From assembly GCA_902826255.1 (NCBI GenBank), contig CADEEC010000008.1, forward strand, positions 1 to 41,834: a DNA stretch of 41,834 bases, given 5' to 3'. Numbering within the stretch: position 1 is the first letter of the stretch; every line of letters begins with the position of its first letter. A program made the translations under genes and the position numbers. This stretch comes from an uncultured Hyphomicrobiales bacterium. Its GTDB lineage: Bacteria > Pseudomonadota > Alphaproteobacteria > Rhizobiales > Hyphomicrobiaceae. Of the stretch, positions 1-8,269 are shown in pieces. The notes beneath the pieces are model-generated. The model saw only the letters and a list, made by a program, of their open reading frames with translations. It was not told where the DNA came from and made no database searches.

Positions 1-2
1 AG

Positions 3-3000
3 CTCGGCGCCTTCGCTTCGGAGGTGACGCGCGTTGCGCGCGAGGTCGGCACCGAGGGCAAGCTCGGCGGCCAGGCCGCGGTGCAGGGCGTTGCCGGGAC
101 GTGGAAGGACCTCACCGACAGCGTGAACTCGATGGCCGGCAACCTGACCGACCAGGTGCGCGGCATCGCGCGCGTTGTGACGGCGGTCGCCGACGGCGAC
201 CTCAAGCACAGGCTGACGGTGGAGGCAAAGGGCGAGATTGCCGCGCTCGCCGATACCATCAACGGCATGACCGATACGCTCGCGACGTTTGCCGATCAGG
301 TGACGACGGTGGCGCGCGAGGTGGGTGTCGAGGGGCGTCTCGGCGGCCAGGCGAAAGTGCCGGGCGCCGCCGGCACCTGGAAGGGGCTGACGGAGAACGT
401 GAACCAGCTGGCCGCGAACCTGACGACGCAGGTGCGTGCCATTGCCGAGGTGGCCGTGGCCGTGACGCAAGGCGACCTGACGCGTTCCATCGCCGTCGAT
501 GCGCAGGGCGAGGTGGCCGGTCTCAAGGACACCATCAACGAGATGATCCGCAACTTGCGCGACACCACCAGCAAGAACATGGAGCAGGACTGGCTGAAGA
601 CCAACCTCGCCAAGTTCAGCCGGCTGTTGCAGGGCCAGAAGAACCTGGTCGCCGTCAGCCAAATGATTCTGACGGAGCTGGCGCCGGTGGTGGGCGCCCA
701 ACAGGCCGAGTTCTATGTGCGCGACGGCTCGACGGCGGAGCCGCGCCTCAGGCTGCTCGCCAGCTATGCGTCGGGCGGCCAGGGCACGCACGGCAAGATC
801 GTCGAGCTGGGCCAGGGCCTGATCGGCCAGGTAGCAATCAGCAAGCAGAAGGTGGTGCTGGAAGGGCTGTCGAGCCCAGCGCTGCGCGTCGTGACCGGCA
901 TGAGCGAGTGGGTGCCCAGCAACGTGCTGGTCATGCCGATCGTGTTCGAGGACGACATCAAGGGTGTGCTGGAGCTGGCCTCCGTCGCGCCGTTCAGCCC
1001 GAGCCACCAGGCCTTCCTGGATCAGCTCACCGAGAGCATCGGCATCGTCATCAATATGATCGAAGCCAGCATGCGCACGGAGGACCTGCTGAAGCAGTCG
1101 CAGTCGCTCGCCAACGAGCTGCAGAGCCGCCAGGAGGAGCTGCAGAACACCAACGAGGAATTGCAGGACAAGGCCAAGCTGCTGGCCGAGCGAAACCAGG
1201 AAGTGGAAGGCAAGAACCAAGAGGTCGAGCAGGCGCGCCAGGCGCTTGAAGACAAGGCGGTGCAGCTGGCGCGGACGTCGAAGTACAAGTCGGAGTTCCT
1301 GGCCAACATGAGCCATGAGCTCAGGACACCGCTCAACAGCCTTCTGATCCTGTCCGATCAGCTCTGTCACAACCGCGACGGCAACCTGACCGAACGGCAG
1401 GTGGAGTTCGCCAAGACCATTCATGCCTCGGGCAACGACTTGCTGTCGCTGATCAACGACATTCTCGACCTGTCCAAGATCGAGTCCGGCACCGTCGAAG
1501 TGGACGCGAGCGAGCTGCGGTTCGACGACCTGACCCGGTATGTGGAGCGCACGTTCCGGCACATTGCCGAGGCGCGCGGCCTCGACTTCGCGGTGCGGTT
1601 CGATACGCGGCTGCCCACATCGTTGGTGACGGATACCAAGCGGCTGCAGCAAATTCTCAAGAACCTGCTGTCGAACGCCTTCAAGTTCACGCATCGCGGA
1701 GGTGTGTCGCTCACCATCGAGCCAGTCGACCAGGACGGCGAGATGACGGACGATGTCGGGGCGGCGGAAGCCGTTGCCTTCACCGTCAATGACACCGGCA
1801 TCGGCATCTCCTCGGAGAAGCAGCAGATCATCTTCGAGGCATTCCAGCAGGCGGACGGCAGCACCAGCCGCAAATACGGCGGTACCGGCCTGGGGCTGGC
1901 GATCAGCCGCGAGCTTGCCAAATTGCTCGGCGGCGAGATCACTCTCGACAGCACGCTGGGACGCGGCTCGCGTTTCACCCTTTACCTGCCGATTACCTAC
2001 GCGCCGACGCGAAGCGGGCGCCGCTGGCTGCCGGCGGCCGCTGAGGCAAAGTTGAGCGATGCGGGAGCGGCGGGCCGCCCTGTCGAGCAGGTGCGCGCGC
2101 TGGCGGAGCCGGTGCCGGAGCCGACATCCCGCAATGAGGTGGATGACGACCGCGACAACATCGAGCCGGGCGATATCGTCTGGCTGCTTGTCGAGAACGA
2201 CCTGGTGTTTGCCCGCTTTCTCCTGGAAACGGCCCGCGAGCAGGGCTGCAAGGGCCTGGTGGCCTCGCAGGGCGCCGCGGCGCTGGCGCTGGCGCGCGAC
2301 TACATGCCGGACGCCGTCACACTCGACATCGTGCTGCCCGATATGGACGGCTGGCGCGTGATGGATCGGCTGAAGCACGATCTGGCCACCCGCCACATCC
2401 CGGTGTTCGTCGTCTCCACGGAGGATGCGCGCACGCGGGCGCTGGACGGCGGTGCCTATGCATTCATCGCCAAACCTATCCCTTCCAAGTCAGTTCTGGA
2501 CGATGTGTTGCGCGACTTCATCGATGCGCGGCAGCGTGCGGAAAAACGCGTGCTCGTGCTGGGCGGCGAGGACGGCGCGCTCGAGCAAGTGGCGGGAGCC
2601 ATCACCGGCGACGATGTCATCGTGGTTGCCGAGGTTCGTGGCGCGGGTGCCGACGCGGTGACGGCGCAAGCGGCAGATTGCGTGATCGTCGATGCCAGCC
2701 GCATCGGTGCATTGCACGATCTCGATCAGGCTTTGCTGGCCGGCGGCCGCGTTGGGCGCCTGCCGGTCATCGTGTGGGAGGGCTCGCGTGCCGGCAAGCC
2801 TCCGACCCGTGCGAACTACGAGGCATTGACGGTCCGCTACGTCCAGTCGCGCGAGCGGCTGGTGGATACGCTGGCGCTTCTCCTGCATCGGCGCATCTCG
2901 CGCCTGCCGGAAGCCCAACTGCGGGTGATCGAGGACTTGCGCGCCTCCGATGCCGTTCTCAACGGCCGGCGCGTGCTCATTGTCGACGATGACATCCGCA

Positions 3001-3332
3001 ACATCTTCGCACTGGCCAGCGTGCTCGAGGAGCACGGCATGACGGCGATTTCAGCCAGCAACGGCCGCGATGCGCTGCGCATCATGAGCGAAGCGAAGAA
3101 TGTCGACATCGTGCTGATGGACATCATGATGCCCGACATGGACGGCATCGCCACAATGCGCGAGGCGCGCAAGCTGGACTCATGCCGCGACCTGCCGATC
3201 ATCGCGCTCACGGCCAAGGCCATGAAGGGCGATCGCGACCGGTGCATCGAGGCCGGGGCGTGGGACTATCTGTCGAAGCCGGTCGACACACGCCACCTGC
3301 TGTCGGTGCTGCGGGCATGGCTGCATCGATGA
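3..3332 (+). CDS. Poly-HAMP hybrid histidine kinase with receivers (5' end outside window)
   Basis: The frame is open from base 3, so the true start lies upstream. Numbering from the GTG at 24, the protein shows two full HAMP-type repeats (about 1-185), each with the pattern EVGxEGxLGGQA...GTWKxLTxxVNxxAxNLTxQVR and GDL. A GAF-like domain (about 205-350) and a coiled coil (355-420) follow. The HisKA box is [14 protein letters not shown] with phospho-His 431. The HATPase has N551, DTGIGI (590-595) and GGTGLGL (619-625). A receiver has Asp768 and Lys817. A degenerate receiver-like stretch spans about 840-945, and a C-terminal receiver has Asp1033 and Lys1085. The HAMP repeats resemble those of group III (Nik1/Os-1 type) hybrid kinases. 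Without a transmembrane segment in the visible part it may be cytosolic, but the N-terminus is missing. It is probably co-transcribed with the kinase 29 nt downstream. The input signal is unknown. Confidence 0.9.
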   Translation, partial: LGAFASEVTRVAREVGTEGKLGGQAAVQGVAGTWKDLTDSVNSMAGNLTDQVRGIARVVTAVADGDLKHRLTVEAKGEIAALADTINGMTDTLATFADQVTTVAREVGVEGRLGGQAKVPGAAGTWKGLTENVNQLAANLTTQVRAIAEVAVAVTQGDLTRSIAVDAQGEVAGLKDTINEMIRNLRDTTSKNMEQDWLKTNLAKFSRLLQGQKNLVAVSQMILTELAPVVGAQQAEFYVRDGSTAEPRLRLLASYASGGQGTHGKIVELGQGLIGQVAISKQKVVLEGLSSPALRVVTGMSEWVPSNVLVMPIVFEDDIKGVLELASVAPFSPSHQAFLDQLTESIGIVINMIEASMRTEDLLKQSQSLANELQSRQEELQNTNEELQDKAKLLAERNQEVEGKNQEVEQARQALEDKAVQLARTSKYKSEFLANMSHELRTPLNSLLILSDQLCHNRDGNLTERQVEFAKTIHASGNDLLSLINDILDLSKIESGTVEVDASELRFDDLTRYVERTFRHIAEARGLDFAVRFDTRLPTSLVTDTKRLQQILKNLLSNAFKFTHRGGVSLTIEPVDQDGEMTDDVGAAEAVAFTVNDTGIGISSEKQQIIFEAFQQADGSTSRKYGGTGLGLAISRELAKLLGGEITLDSTLGRGSRFTLYLPITYAPTRSGRRWLPAAAEAKLSDAGAAGRPVEQVRALAEPVPEPTSRNEVDDDRDNIEPGDIVWLLVENDLVFARFLLETAREQGCKGLVASQGAAALALARDYMPDAVTLDIVLPDMDGWRVMDRLKHDLATRHIPVFVVSTEDARTRALDGGAYAFIAKPIPSKSVLDDVLRDFIDARQRAEKRVLVLGGEDGALEQVAGAITGDDVIVVAEVRGAGADAVTAQAADCVIVDASRIGALHDLDQALLAGGRVGRLPVIVWEGSRAGKPPTRANYEALTVRYVQSRERLVDTLALLLHRRISRLPEAQLRVIEDLRASDAVLNGRRVLIVDDDIRNIFALASVLEEHGMTAISASNGRDALRIMSEAKNVDIVLMDIMMPDMDGIATMREARKLDSCRDLPIIALTAKAMKGDRDRCIEAGAWDYLSKPVDTRHLLSVLRAWLHR

Positions 3333-3361
3333 TGGATAGCGTGAATGAGCGAGGGGAACTG

Positions 3362-4522
3362 ATGATGCGCGACCCGGGACGCGCGGCGATTCTGGTCGTC
3401 GACGATCTGAGCGAGAAGCACCTGAGCTATCAGGTCGCGCTGGAGGACCTGGGGCAGGCAATCGTCACCGTGACGTCGGGCGAGGCGGCGCTGCAGATGC
3501 TGCTCGAGCAGGAGTTCGCGGTCATATTGCTCGACGTCAACATGCCGGGCATGTCGGGCCTGGAGGCGGCGGCTCTCATTCGGCAGCGCAAGAAATCACG
3601 GCATACGCCGATCATCTTCGTGACCGCCTTCGCCGACGACGTGCAGACCTCGGAGGGCTACTCGCTCGGTGCCGTCGACTACATCATGACACCGATCGTG
3701 CCCGAGATTCTGCGCGCCAAGGTGAAGGTGTTCGTGGACCTCTACAACATGCGCGCCGAGCTGACGCGCTCGCACGCGCTGCTGGAGCAGAGGGTGGCGG
3801 ATCGCACGGTCGAGCTGGAGCAGACAGCGAATCAGCTGCGCGCCGAGGTGCAGGAGCGCGCGCAGGCCGAGGAGCGCCTGACCATCATGGTTCAGGAGCT
3901 GGCACACCGGGTCAAGAACCTTCTCTCGGTGTTTCAGTCGATCACATCGCGCACGTTGACGAACAATCGAACGGTGCCGGATGCGCGCGAAATCTTGATC
4001 GGCCGCCTGCAGTCGCTGGGGCATGCGCACGAATTGCTGACGGAGTCCTACTGGCGCGGGGCGGAGCTGCTGGAGATCGTGAAGGCGGAGATCTCGGGCT
4101 TCTCCGAGCGCGTTCATGTTGCGGGTCCGGCGGTCGAGCTCGGACCGTCGGGTGTGCAGACGTTCGCGCTGATCGTGCACGAGCTATGCACAAACGCGGC
4201 GAAGTACGGGGCGCTGTCCAACGCCGCCGGCGACGTCACGGTGAGCTGGCAGATGGGAGGCACCGGTGCCGGCAGCTACCTGCAGTTCTCGTGGGTGGAG
4301 CGCGGGGGCCCACCCGTCGAACCCGCCACGCACGAGGGTTTCGGGCTGTCCTTGATTACCGCAATGGGAAGCACACCCAGCGGGGACCCCGTCATAAAGT
4401 TTGCGCCGGAGGGCTTCTCCTGCACGATGCGGGTGCCGCTAGACACCATCCAGCCGAACCGGTTCGACCGGGTTTCCCCGATGGTAGCGGAGCACCACCG
4501 GCCCCTCTCGCGGCGCGCATGA
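3362..4522 (+). CDS. Receiver-HWE/HisKA_2 family sensor kinase
   Basis: The 386-residue protein has an N-terminal receiver (about 9-125, acidic pair VVDD, phospho-Asp58), a coiled coil (130-175), and an HWE-type kinase core. The core shows ELAHRVKNLLSV with His182, the WRGAELLEI segment near 231, and the N-box HELCTNAAKYGALS with Asn278. There is no membrane segment. At the receiver's usual Lys-Pro the sequence reads MTP (Thr110), so the conserved lysine is missing. I chose the ATG at 3362 because GAGGGG lies just upstream; an ATG at 3329 overlapping the previous stop is possible. HWE/HisKA_2 kinases are the usual phosphodonors of PhyR in alphaproteobacteria. Proximity to the nepR/phyR/ecfG cluster makes a role in the general stress response plausible, but this is inference. 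Confidence 0.88.
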   Translation: MMRDPGRAAILVVDDLSEKHLSYQVALEDLGQAIVTVTSGEAALQMLLEQEFAVILLDVNMPGMSGLEAAALIRQRKKSRHTPIIFVTAFADDVQTSEGYSLGAVDYIMTPIVPEILRAKVKVFVDLYNMRAELTRSHALLEQRVADRTVELEQTANQLRAEVQERAQAEERLTIMVQELAHRVKNLLSVFQSITSRTLTNNRTVPDAREILIGRLQSLGHAHELLTESYWRGAELLEIVKAEISGFSERVHVAGPAVELGPSGVQTFALIVHELCTNAAKYGALSNAAGDVTVSWQMGGTGAGSYLQFSWVERGGPPVEPATHEGFGLSLITAMGSTPSGDPVIKFAPEGFSCTMRVPLDTIQPNRFDRVSPMVAEHHRPLSRRA

Positions 4523-4544
4523 GCTTCTGCCGGCAATTCGCCAT

Positions 4545-4569
4545 GGAACCTCTGGCGGCGCCGATTGTT
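4545..4569 (+). promoter_or_regulatory. Sigma-EcfG-type promoter for the KGG-repeat gene
   Basis: GGAAC (4545-4549), 16-nt spacer, TGTT (4566-4569). This matches the alphaproteobacterial general-stress consensus GGAAC-N16/17-CGTT at all but one base. The predicted transcription start is near 4576, about 30 nt before the ATG at 4607. Confidence 0.7.
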
Positions 4570-4606
4570 GACCAATCTGAATGAACCCTCGCGCAGGAGA
4601 AGAGGA

Positions 4607-4918
4607 ATGTCGCGTGAGCCTAACAGCCATACAAACGGACTTCCGCGCGGCTTTGCGCGGATGGAACCGAGCAAGCAACGCGAGATAGCCCGCAAGGGCG
4701 GCGCCAACGTGCCCCACGAGAAGCGCAGTTTCGCTCAGAACAGGAAGCTCGCCTCAGAGGCGGGCCGCAAGGGCGGCAGGCATGTTGCGCCGCAAGCGCG
4801 GAGCTTCTCGCAGAACCGCGCCTTGGCGGCCGAGGCAGGCCGCAAGGGCGGCCGGATCGCCCAACAGCGCCGGGCCAACAGCGCGACGCCGCACACCGGC
4901 ACGGACACCGAGCAGTAA
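4607..4918 (+). CDS. KGG-repeat general stress protein
   Basis: A 103-residue, basic, probably disordered protein with three KGG motifs at residues 30-32, 55-57 and 80-82, each set in A(G)RKGG and spaced about 25 residues apart. This is the stress-induced KGG repeat (YciG/GsiB-like family). Homologues are hydrophilic stress proteins of unclear biochemical role. The ATG at 4607 is preceded by AGGAGAAGAGGA, a strong ribosome binding site; an upstream in-frame start at 4565 would lie in front of the predicted transcription start. A sigma-EcfG-type promoter lies directly upstream, so it is probably part of the local stress regulon. Confidence 0.85.
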   Translation: MSREPNSHTNGLPRGFARMEPSKQREIARKGGANVPHEKRSFAQNRKLASEAGRKGGRHVAPQARSFSQNRALAAEAGRKGGRIAQQRRANSATPHTGTDTEQ

Positions 4919-4946
4919 GTCGCCGGCCATCGGCCCGGCGGAAGAA

Positions 4947-4968
4947 GGGCGCCCCGGTCGGGGCGCCC
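4947..4968. terminator. GC-rich hairpin between convergent genes
   Basis: Perfect 9-bp inverted repeat GGGCGCCCC / GGGGCGCCC (4947-4955 and 4960-4968) with a GGTC loop, between the KGG gene stop and the convergent PRC-barrel gene stop. There is no clear T-run on either side, so it is a likely but not classical bidirectional terminator. Confidence 0.55.
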
Positions 4969-4982
4969 TGCCTCCTTGTCCG

Positions 4983-5342
4983 TCACCAGTAAGGACGGAC
5001 GTTGTAGTAGGAGTGCGTCTGTGTCTCCCAGTTCCGATCCGAAAAGGAATCGTCGCTGAAGGAGGGCGCGTCCTTGAGCTGGCTTTCCGTAACGCCGGTC
5101 TCGTAGCCGCCGAGCTGTGTGTTGTACTTGAGCGCGGCCCACGGCAGCGGGTAATGACTGTGGCCGAGGCCCAGGAACCCGCCGAAGCTCATGACGGCGT
5201 AGGTGACCTTTCCGGAGATTTTGTCGATCATCAGGTGATCGATCTCGCCAATCTTGGTGCCCTGAAGGTCGTAGACATGGGTGCCTTCGACGTCCTCGCT
5301 GGAGATCAGCTGGCGATTGGGATGGACGGTTGATGTAGCCAT
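4983..5342 (-). CDS. PRC-barrel domain protein
   Basis: A 119-residue soluble protein with a PRC-barrel fold across about 10-85: the SSEDVEGTHVYDLQGTKIGEI start, a DHLMIDKISGKVTYAVMS core and a PLPWAAL strand. Its C-terminal tail is rich in Asp, Ser and Tyr. Stand-alone PRC-barrel proteins of this type are common in alphaproteobacteria and often stress-induced; their ligand is not known. The ATG at 5342 is preceded by GAGAGA; a longer reading from 5423 would start upstream of the likely promoter. A sigma-EcfG-type promoter is present at 5381-5406, and a 7-bp inverted repeat overlaps its -10 side. Confidence 0.85.
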   Translation of the reverse strand: MATSTVHPNRQLISSEDVEGTHVYDLQGTKIGEIDHLMIDKISGKVTYAVMSFGGFLGLGHSHYPLPWAALKYNTQLGGYETGVTESQLKDAPSFSDDSFSDRNWETQTHSYYNVRPYW

Positions 5343-5380
5343 TGTTTTCTCTCGCAGTTGTCTGTTGCTCCTGAAAGAGC

Positions 5381-5406
5381 AACACGAAACCGCGCGAGAT
5401 TGTTCC
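5381..5406 (-). promoter_or_regulatory. Sigma-EcfG-type promoter for the PRC-barrel gene
   Basis: On the minus strand GGAAC (5406-5402), 17-nt spacer, TGTT (5384-5381). The predicted start is near 5374, about 32 nt before the ATG at 5342. The inverted repeat GTTGCTC-ctgaaa-GAGCAAC (5364-5383) overlaps the -10 element and start. Confidence 0.6.
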
Positions 5407-5440
5407 CGCCCGTGCCGGTGCACGTGATGCGTTCGGAACC

Positions 5441-6313
5441 CTAACTGGCCTTGCGGGTCTTTCCCTTCGCGCGGCCACCTGCGCGGGACTTTGCCGGCGC
5501 TTTCTTGGCGGACGTGGAACGGGCAGCGCCGCCTGCGCCGGTGCCTTCAACGCTGCGGCGCAGCGCTTCCATCAGGTTGATGACATTGGTCTGGCGCTGT
5601 GCGGGCTGTGCCTTGATCGGCGTGCCCTTCTGCTTGGAGCGAATCAGCTCTATGAGCGCGTTCTCGTAACGGTCGTCGAACTGATCGGGCTCGAACTTTC
5701 CGGTCATCTTGCCGATGATGTGGCGGGCAAGCTCCAGCATCTCCTTCGGCAGGGTCAGGTCGGGAATCTCATCGAAGTAGTTCGCCGCAGCGTGAACCTC
5801 GCCGGCAAAGTGCAGGCTGGTGGCGACAATGCCCTTGTCGCGGGCTTGCAGCATCAGGATGCGCTCGCGGCGGAACAGGACCACGCGCGCCAGGCCGACC
5901 ATTTTCTCCGAGCGCATGGCGTCGCGGATGACGGCGAAGGCCTCCTCGCCCACCTTGTCGGTCGGGGTCAGGTAGTAGGGTGTGTCGACATAGAGCTCGT
6001 CGATGTCGGCGCGCGGCACGAAGCGCTCGATGCTGATGGTGTGATTGCTTTCGAGCTGGACCGCCTTGATCTCCTCGTCCTCGACCTGGATGTACTCGCC
6101 CTTGGCGACTTCGTAGCCCTTGATCTGGTCCGCCGTCTCGACAGGATCGCCGCTCGCCTCGTCGACGAACTGGCGGCGCACGCGATTGCCCGTGTGCCGG
6201 TTCAGCGTGCGGAAGGAGACGCGCTCGGACGTGGTGGTGGCTGGGAACAGCGCGACGGGGCAGGAAACGAGGGAGAGCTTGAGATAGCCCTTCCAATTCG
6301 GCCGTGGTGCCAT
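5441..6313 (-). CDS. ku: Non-homologous end joining protein Ku
   Basis: A 290-residue bacterial Ku. The N-terminus (RPNWKGYLKLSLVSCPVALFPA) and the central DTPYYLTPTDKVGEEAFAVIRDAM segment are diagnostic of the Ku core beta-barrel. It would form a homodimeric ring on DNA double-strand ends and recruit LigD. The last 35 residues are rich in Lys, Arg and Ala (AKKAPAKSRAGGRAKGK), a typical basic tail that modulates DNA threading. No ligD is in this window. I found no sigma-EcfG motif directly upstream, unlike its neighbours. The start at 6313 has a weak ribosome site but matches the usual Ku N-terminus. Confidence 0.95.
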   Translation of the reverse strand: MAPRPNWKGYLKLSLVSCPVALFPATTTSERVSFRTLNRHTGNRVRRQFVDEASGDPVETADQIKGYEVAKGEYIQVEDEEIKAVQLESNHTISIERFVPRADIDELYVDTPYYLTPTDKVGEEAFAVIRDAMRSEKMVGLARVVLFRRERILMLQARDKGIVATSLHFAGEVHAAANYFDEIPDLTLPKEMLELARHIIGKMTGKFEPDQFDDRYENALIELIRSKQKGTPIKAQPAQRQTNVINLMEALRRSVEGTGAGGAARSTSAKKAPAKSRAGGRAKGKTRKAS

Positions 6314-6438
6314 GGCGAGGAACTCGATACGCGACGTTGCCTGAGTGTCGCCATACTAGCGGAAGCGTCGGGGCGACGTCGCATAAATTGGCAGAGGGGT
6401 GTTAACGAAGTGATGAGGTGTTGGGCGTACGGCGTGTC

Positions 6439-6564
6439 TCACGATGTCATCACCAGACGCAGCACGACCGCCAGACCGGTGCCGACCACCGACAGCCCGG
6501 CGACCACGGACGCCAGCCAGACGACTTCCCGAACTTCCTCGCGGAGCCAATTCCAGGACGACAT
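6439..6564 (-). CDS. 41-residue single-pass membrane peptide, stress-regulated
   Basis: A short gene not previously called. It encodes 41 residues starting MSSWNWLREEVREVVW, with an amphipathic charged N-terminus and one hydrophobic helix (about 14-39) ending LVMTS. Support for translation is good: CGGGAG lies 7 nt before the ATG, and a perfect sigma-EcfG promoter (6600-6624) places the transcription start about 29 nt upstream. It lies 63 bp downstream of nepR1 on the same strand, so it could also be read from the nepR1 transcript. I do not recognise the family. A membrane stress peptide is possible; no function can be assigned. Confidence 0.7.
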   Translation of the reverse strand: MSSWNWLREEVREVVWLASVVAGLSVVGTGLAVVLRLVMTS

Positions 6565-6599
6565 ACGCAAACTCCCGCACTGCGGATACTTGCCTTGCA

Positions 6600-6624
6600 A
6601 ACGCAAGGCGCCGCCGCCGGTTCC
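6600..6624 (-). promoter_or_regulatory. Perfect sigma-EcfG promoter for the 41-residue peptide gene
   Basis: Minus strand GGAAC (6624-6620), exactly 16 nt, CGTT (6603-6600). It lies between the nepR1 stop codon (6628) and the small membrane-peptide gene. Confidence 0.75.
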
Positions 6625-6627
6625 GGG

Positions 6628-6816
6628 CTACTTCTCGCTGTTGGGCTTGGGCTTCTGCTCCAGCTCCTCGAGGAGCTTCTGGAACCTTTCCGGAACAGGC
6701 TCGGCCACGACGTCCTCGAACATGGCGCGCAGCTCACGGCCGATGTGCTCACCGAGTTCCTCGGATTTCTTTCCGTCCGGCCGCTTTATCGGCCTCTTTG
6801 AGCCCGCTTGTGTCAT
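6628..6816 (-). CDS. nepR: NepR-family anti-sigma factor, short paralogue (nepR1)
   Basis: A 62-residue protein with the NepR core: IGRELRAMFEDVVAEPVPERF at 25-45, then KLLEELE. NepR wraps sigma-EcfG in unstressed cells and is pulled off by phosphorylated PhyR. The N-terminus (1-20) is basic and probably disordered, the usual NepR length and layout. An in-frame TAG 15 nt upstream fixes the ATG at 6816 as the first possible ATG, although its ribosome site is weak. It is divergent from phyR1 (90 bp apart). It is one of two nepR genes in this locus, and a GGAAC-N17-GGTT promoter lies just upstream. Confidence 0.88.
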   Translation of the reverse strand: MTQAGSKRPIKRPDGKKSEELGEHIGRELRAMFEDVVAEPVPERFQKLLEELEQKPKPNSEK

Positions 6817-6838
6817 TATACGTTGCTATACGTCGTGA

Positions 6839-6864
6839 AACCCGGGGGACAGTAGGGCAGTTCC
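6839..6864 (-). promoter_or_regulatory. Sigma-EcfG-type promoter for nepR1
   Basis: Minus strand GGAAC (6864-6860), 17 nt, GGTT (6842-6839); one mismatch to CGTT. The predicted leader before the ATG at 6816 is short (about 16 nt). Confidence 0.5.
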
Positions 6865-6872
6865 GCGTCGTT
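6846..6872 (+). promoter_or_regulatory. Possible weak sigma-EcfG promoter for phyR1
   Basis: GGGAC (6846-6850), 18 nt, CGTT (6869-6872). The -35 has one mismatch and the spacer is long. It overlaps the opposite-strand nepR1 promoter. Confidence 0.25.
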
Positions 6873-6906
6873 TGACTACCAGGATTGCGGGGTTGACCGA
6901 CAGCTT

Positions 6907-7701
6907 ATGCACTTGGCCAGAAGCATAGCTCCGCACGTGCCGCACCTGCGCCGGTTCGCCCGCCTGCTCACGGGCTCGCAGGCGAGCGGCGACGCATCGG
7001 TGGCCCGCGTCCTCGAAGTGATTGCCGCCGATCCCGATGCATTTCCCGAGCTGCCGGCGCGGCTCGGCCTTTACCAATGCTATCTCACGGTACTGACGCG
7101 TCGCTATCGTGACGGGGGTCCGCAGCCGGGGCTGCTCGGTGTGCGCGCGACGAAATCCCTTGCGGCCCTGACGCCGGAGGCCAGGCAGGCATTCCTGCTG
7201 GTGGAGGTGGAAGACTTCAGCAAGGCGGAGGCGGCCCAGATTCTCAATGTGTCCGAGCGGCGGGTGGAGCAGCTCCTGACCGATGCGGCCGCCGAGATCG
7301 GCAAGCAGATCGCCACCGACGTGCTGATCATCGAGGATGAGCCGTTGATTGCGCTCGATCTCAGGCGTGTTCTGGAGACGCTCGGTCATCGGGTTGCCGG
7401 TGTGGCGCGCACGCACGCGGATGCCGTGCGGCTGGCCAACACCAGCAAGCCCGGGCTGGTGATCGCCGACATCCGCCTGGCGGACGGCAGCTCCGGGCTC
7501 GATGCCGTCAACGAGATATTGCGCAGCTTCAGCGTGCCTGTTGTGTTCGTCTCGGCTTTTCCAGAGCGCCTTGCGACCGGACACGGTCCGGAGCCCACCT
7601 TCCTCATAACGAAGCCGTTTCGCGACGACTCAGTGAAAGCCATTGTCAGCCAGGTTCTGTTCTTCGACCAGCAGGCAACGCGCCGAACGGGCAAGCGTTG
7701 A
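6907..7701 (+). CDS. phyR: PhyR-type general stress response regulator, paralogue 1
   Basis: A 264-residue protein with a sigma-like domain (about 1-125, ending in a region-4-like helix pair ILNVSERRVEQLL) fused to a C-terminal receiver (138-255). The receiver keeps IIEDEPLIALDL (acidic Glu143/Asp144), phospho-Asp188 in LVIADIRLADGSSG and Lys236 in ITKPF, so phosphorylation should be possible. On phosphorylation PhyR exposes the sigma-like domain, which sequesters NepR and frees EcfG. It is divergent from nepR1 and ends 4 bp from the convergent ecfG stop. The ribosome site before the ATG is weak. A second phyR lies 1 kb downstream. Confidence 0.93.
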   Translation: MHLARSIAPHVPHLRRFARLLTGSQASGDASVARVLEVIAADPDAFPELPARLGLYQCYLTVLTRRYRDGGPQPGLLGVRATKSLAALTPEARQAFLLVEVEDFSKAEAAQILNVSERRVEQLLTDAAAEIGKQIATDVLIIEDEPLIALDLRRVLETLGHRVAGVARTHADAVRLANTSKPGLVIADIRLADGSSGLDAVNEILRSFSVPVVFVSAFPERLATGHGPEPTFLITKPFRDDSVKAIVSQVLFFDQQATRRTGKR

Positions 7702-7705
7702 CCGG

Positions 7706-8269
7706 CTAGCGGCTGCCGACCGTGCGGGTGACGATGGCCTCGGTGGTGGGGTCGGGACCGTACTCGGACGCCGATCCGACACTCAGCAGCTCGGTCAGCT
7801 TGGAGCGCGCGCGGTTGACGCGGCTCTTGATTGTGCCGACGGCACAGCCGGAGATCTCGGCGGCCTCCTCGTAGGAGAAGCCGGCGGCGCCGACGAGGAC
7901 CAGGGCTTCGCGCTGGTCCGGCGGCAGCACTTCCAGTGCCTTGCGGAAGTCCTGCATGTCGAGATGACCCGGCTGCTCGGGGTGAACGGAGAGGTCGGCG
8001 GCCTTGCTGCCGTCCCGGTCCTCCACCTCGCGGCGGCGGCGGCGGCATTCGGAGAAGTAGGTGTTGCGCAGGATAGTGAACAGCCACGCGCGAAGGTTGG
8101 TGCCTTCCTGAAAGCTATCCAGATGGTTCCAGGCCTTCAGCAGGGTTTCCTGCACGAGGTCGTCCGCGCGCTCGATGTCGCCGCACAGGGAGACGGCAAA
8201 GGCGCGCAGGTTGGGAATCAGGCTCAGCATCGACTGCTTGAGCGACGGCGAGGTCGTTGCGTTACTCAC
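7706..8269 (-). CDS. ecfG: ECF sigma factor EcfG (general stress response)
   Basis: A 187-residue ECF sigma factor of the EcfG/ECF15 type. Region 2 lies at about 15-85 (ADDLVQETLLKAW, TNLRAWLFTILRN) and region 4 at 112-165 (VLPPDQREALVLVGAAGFSYEE, GCAVGTIKSRVNRARSKL). It directs RNA polymerase to GGAAC-N16/17-CGTT promoters, which are frequent around this gene. The start is GTG at 8269, and the upstream nepR2 stop (8262-8264) lies inside the first codons, an 8-nt overlap suggesting translational coupling. It is the only sigma factor in the window, so both NepR and both PhyR paralogues probably act on it. Confidence 0.95.
   Translation of the reverse strand: MSNATTSPSLKQSMLSLIPNLRAFAVSLCGDIERADDLVQETLLKAWNHLDSFQEGTNLRAWLFTILRNTYFSECRRRRREVEDRDGSKAADLSVHPEQPGHLDMQDFRKALEVLPPDQREALVLVGAAGFSYEEAAEISGCAVGTIKSRVNRARSKLTELLSVGSASEYGPDPTTEAIVTRTVGSR

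Noticed and set aside
3355..3359. GGAAC just before the HWE kinase gene as a stress promoter
   Set aside because: No CGTT-like -10 at 16-18 nt.
5720..6838. 372-codon plus-strand frame opposite ku and nepR1
   Set aside because: GC-rich antisense shadow; ku and nepR1 on the other strand are clear family members.
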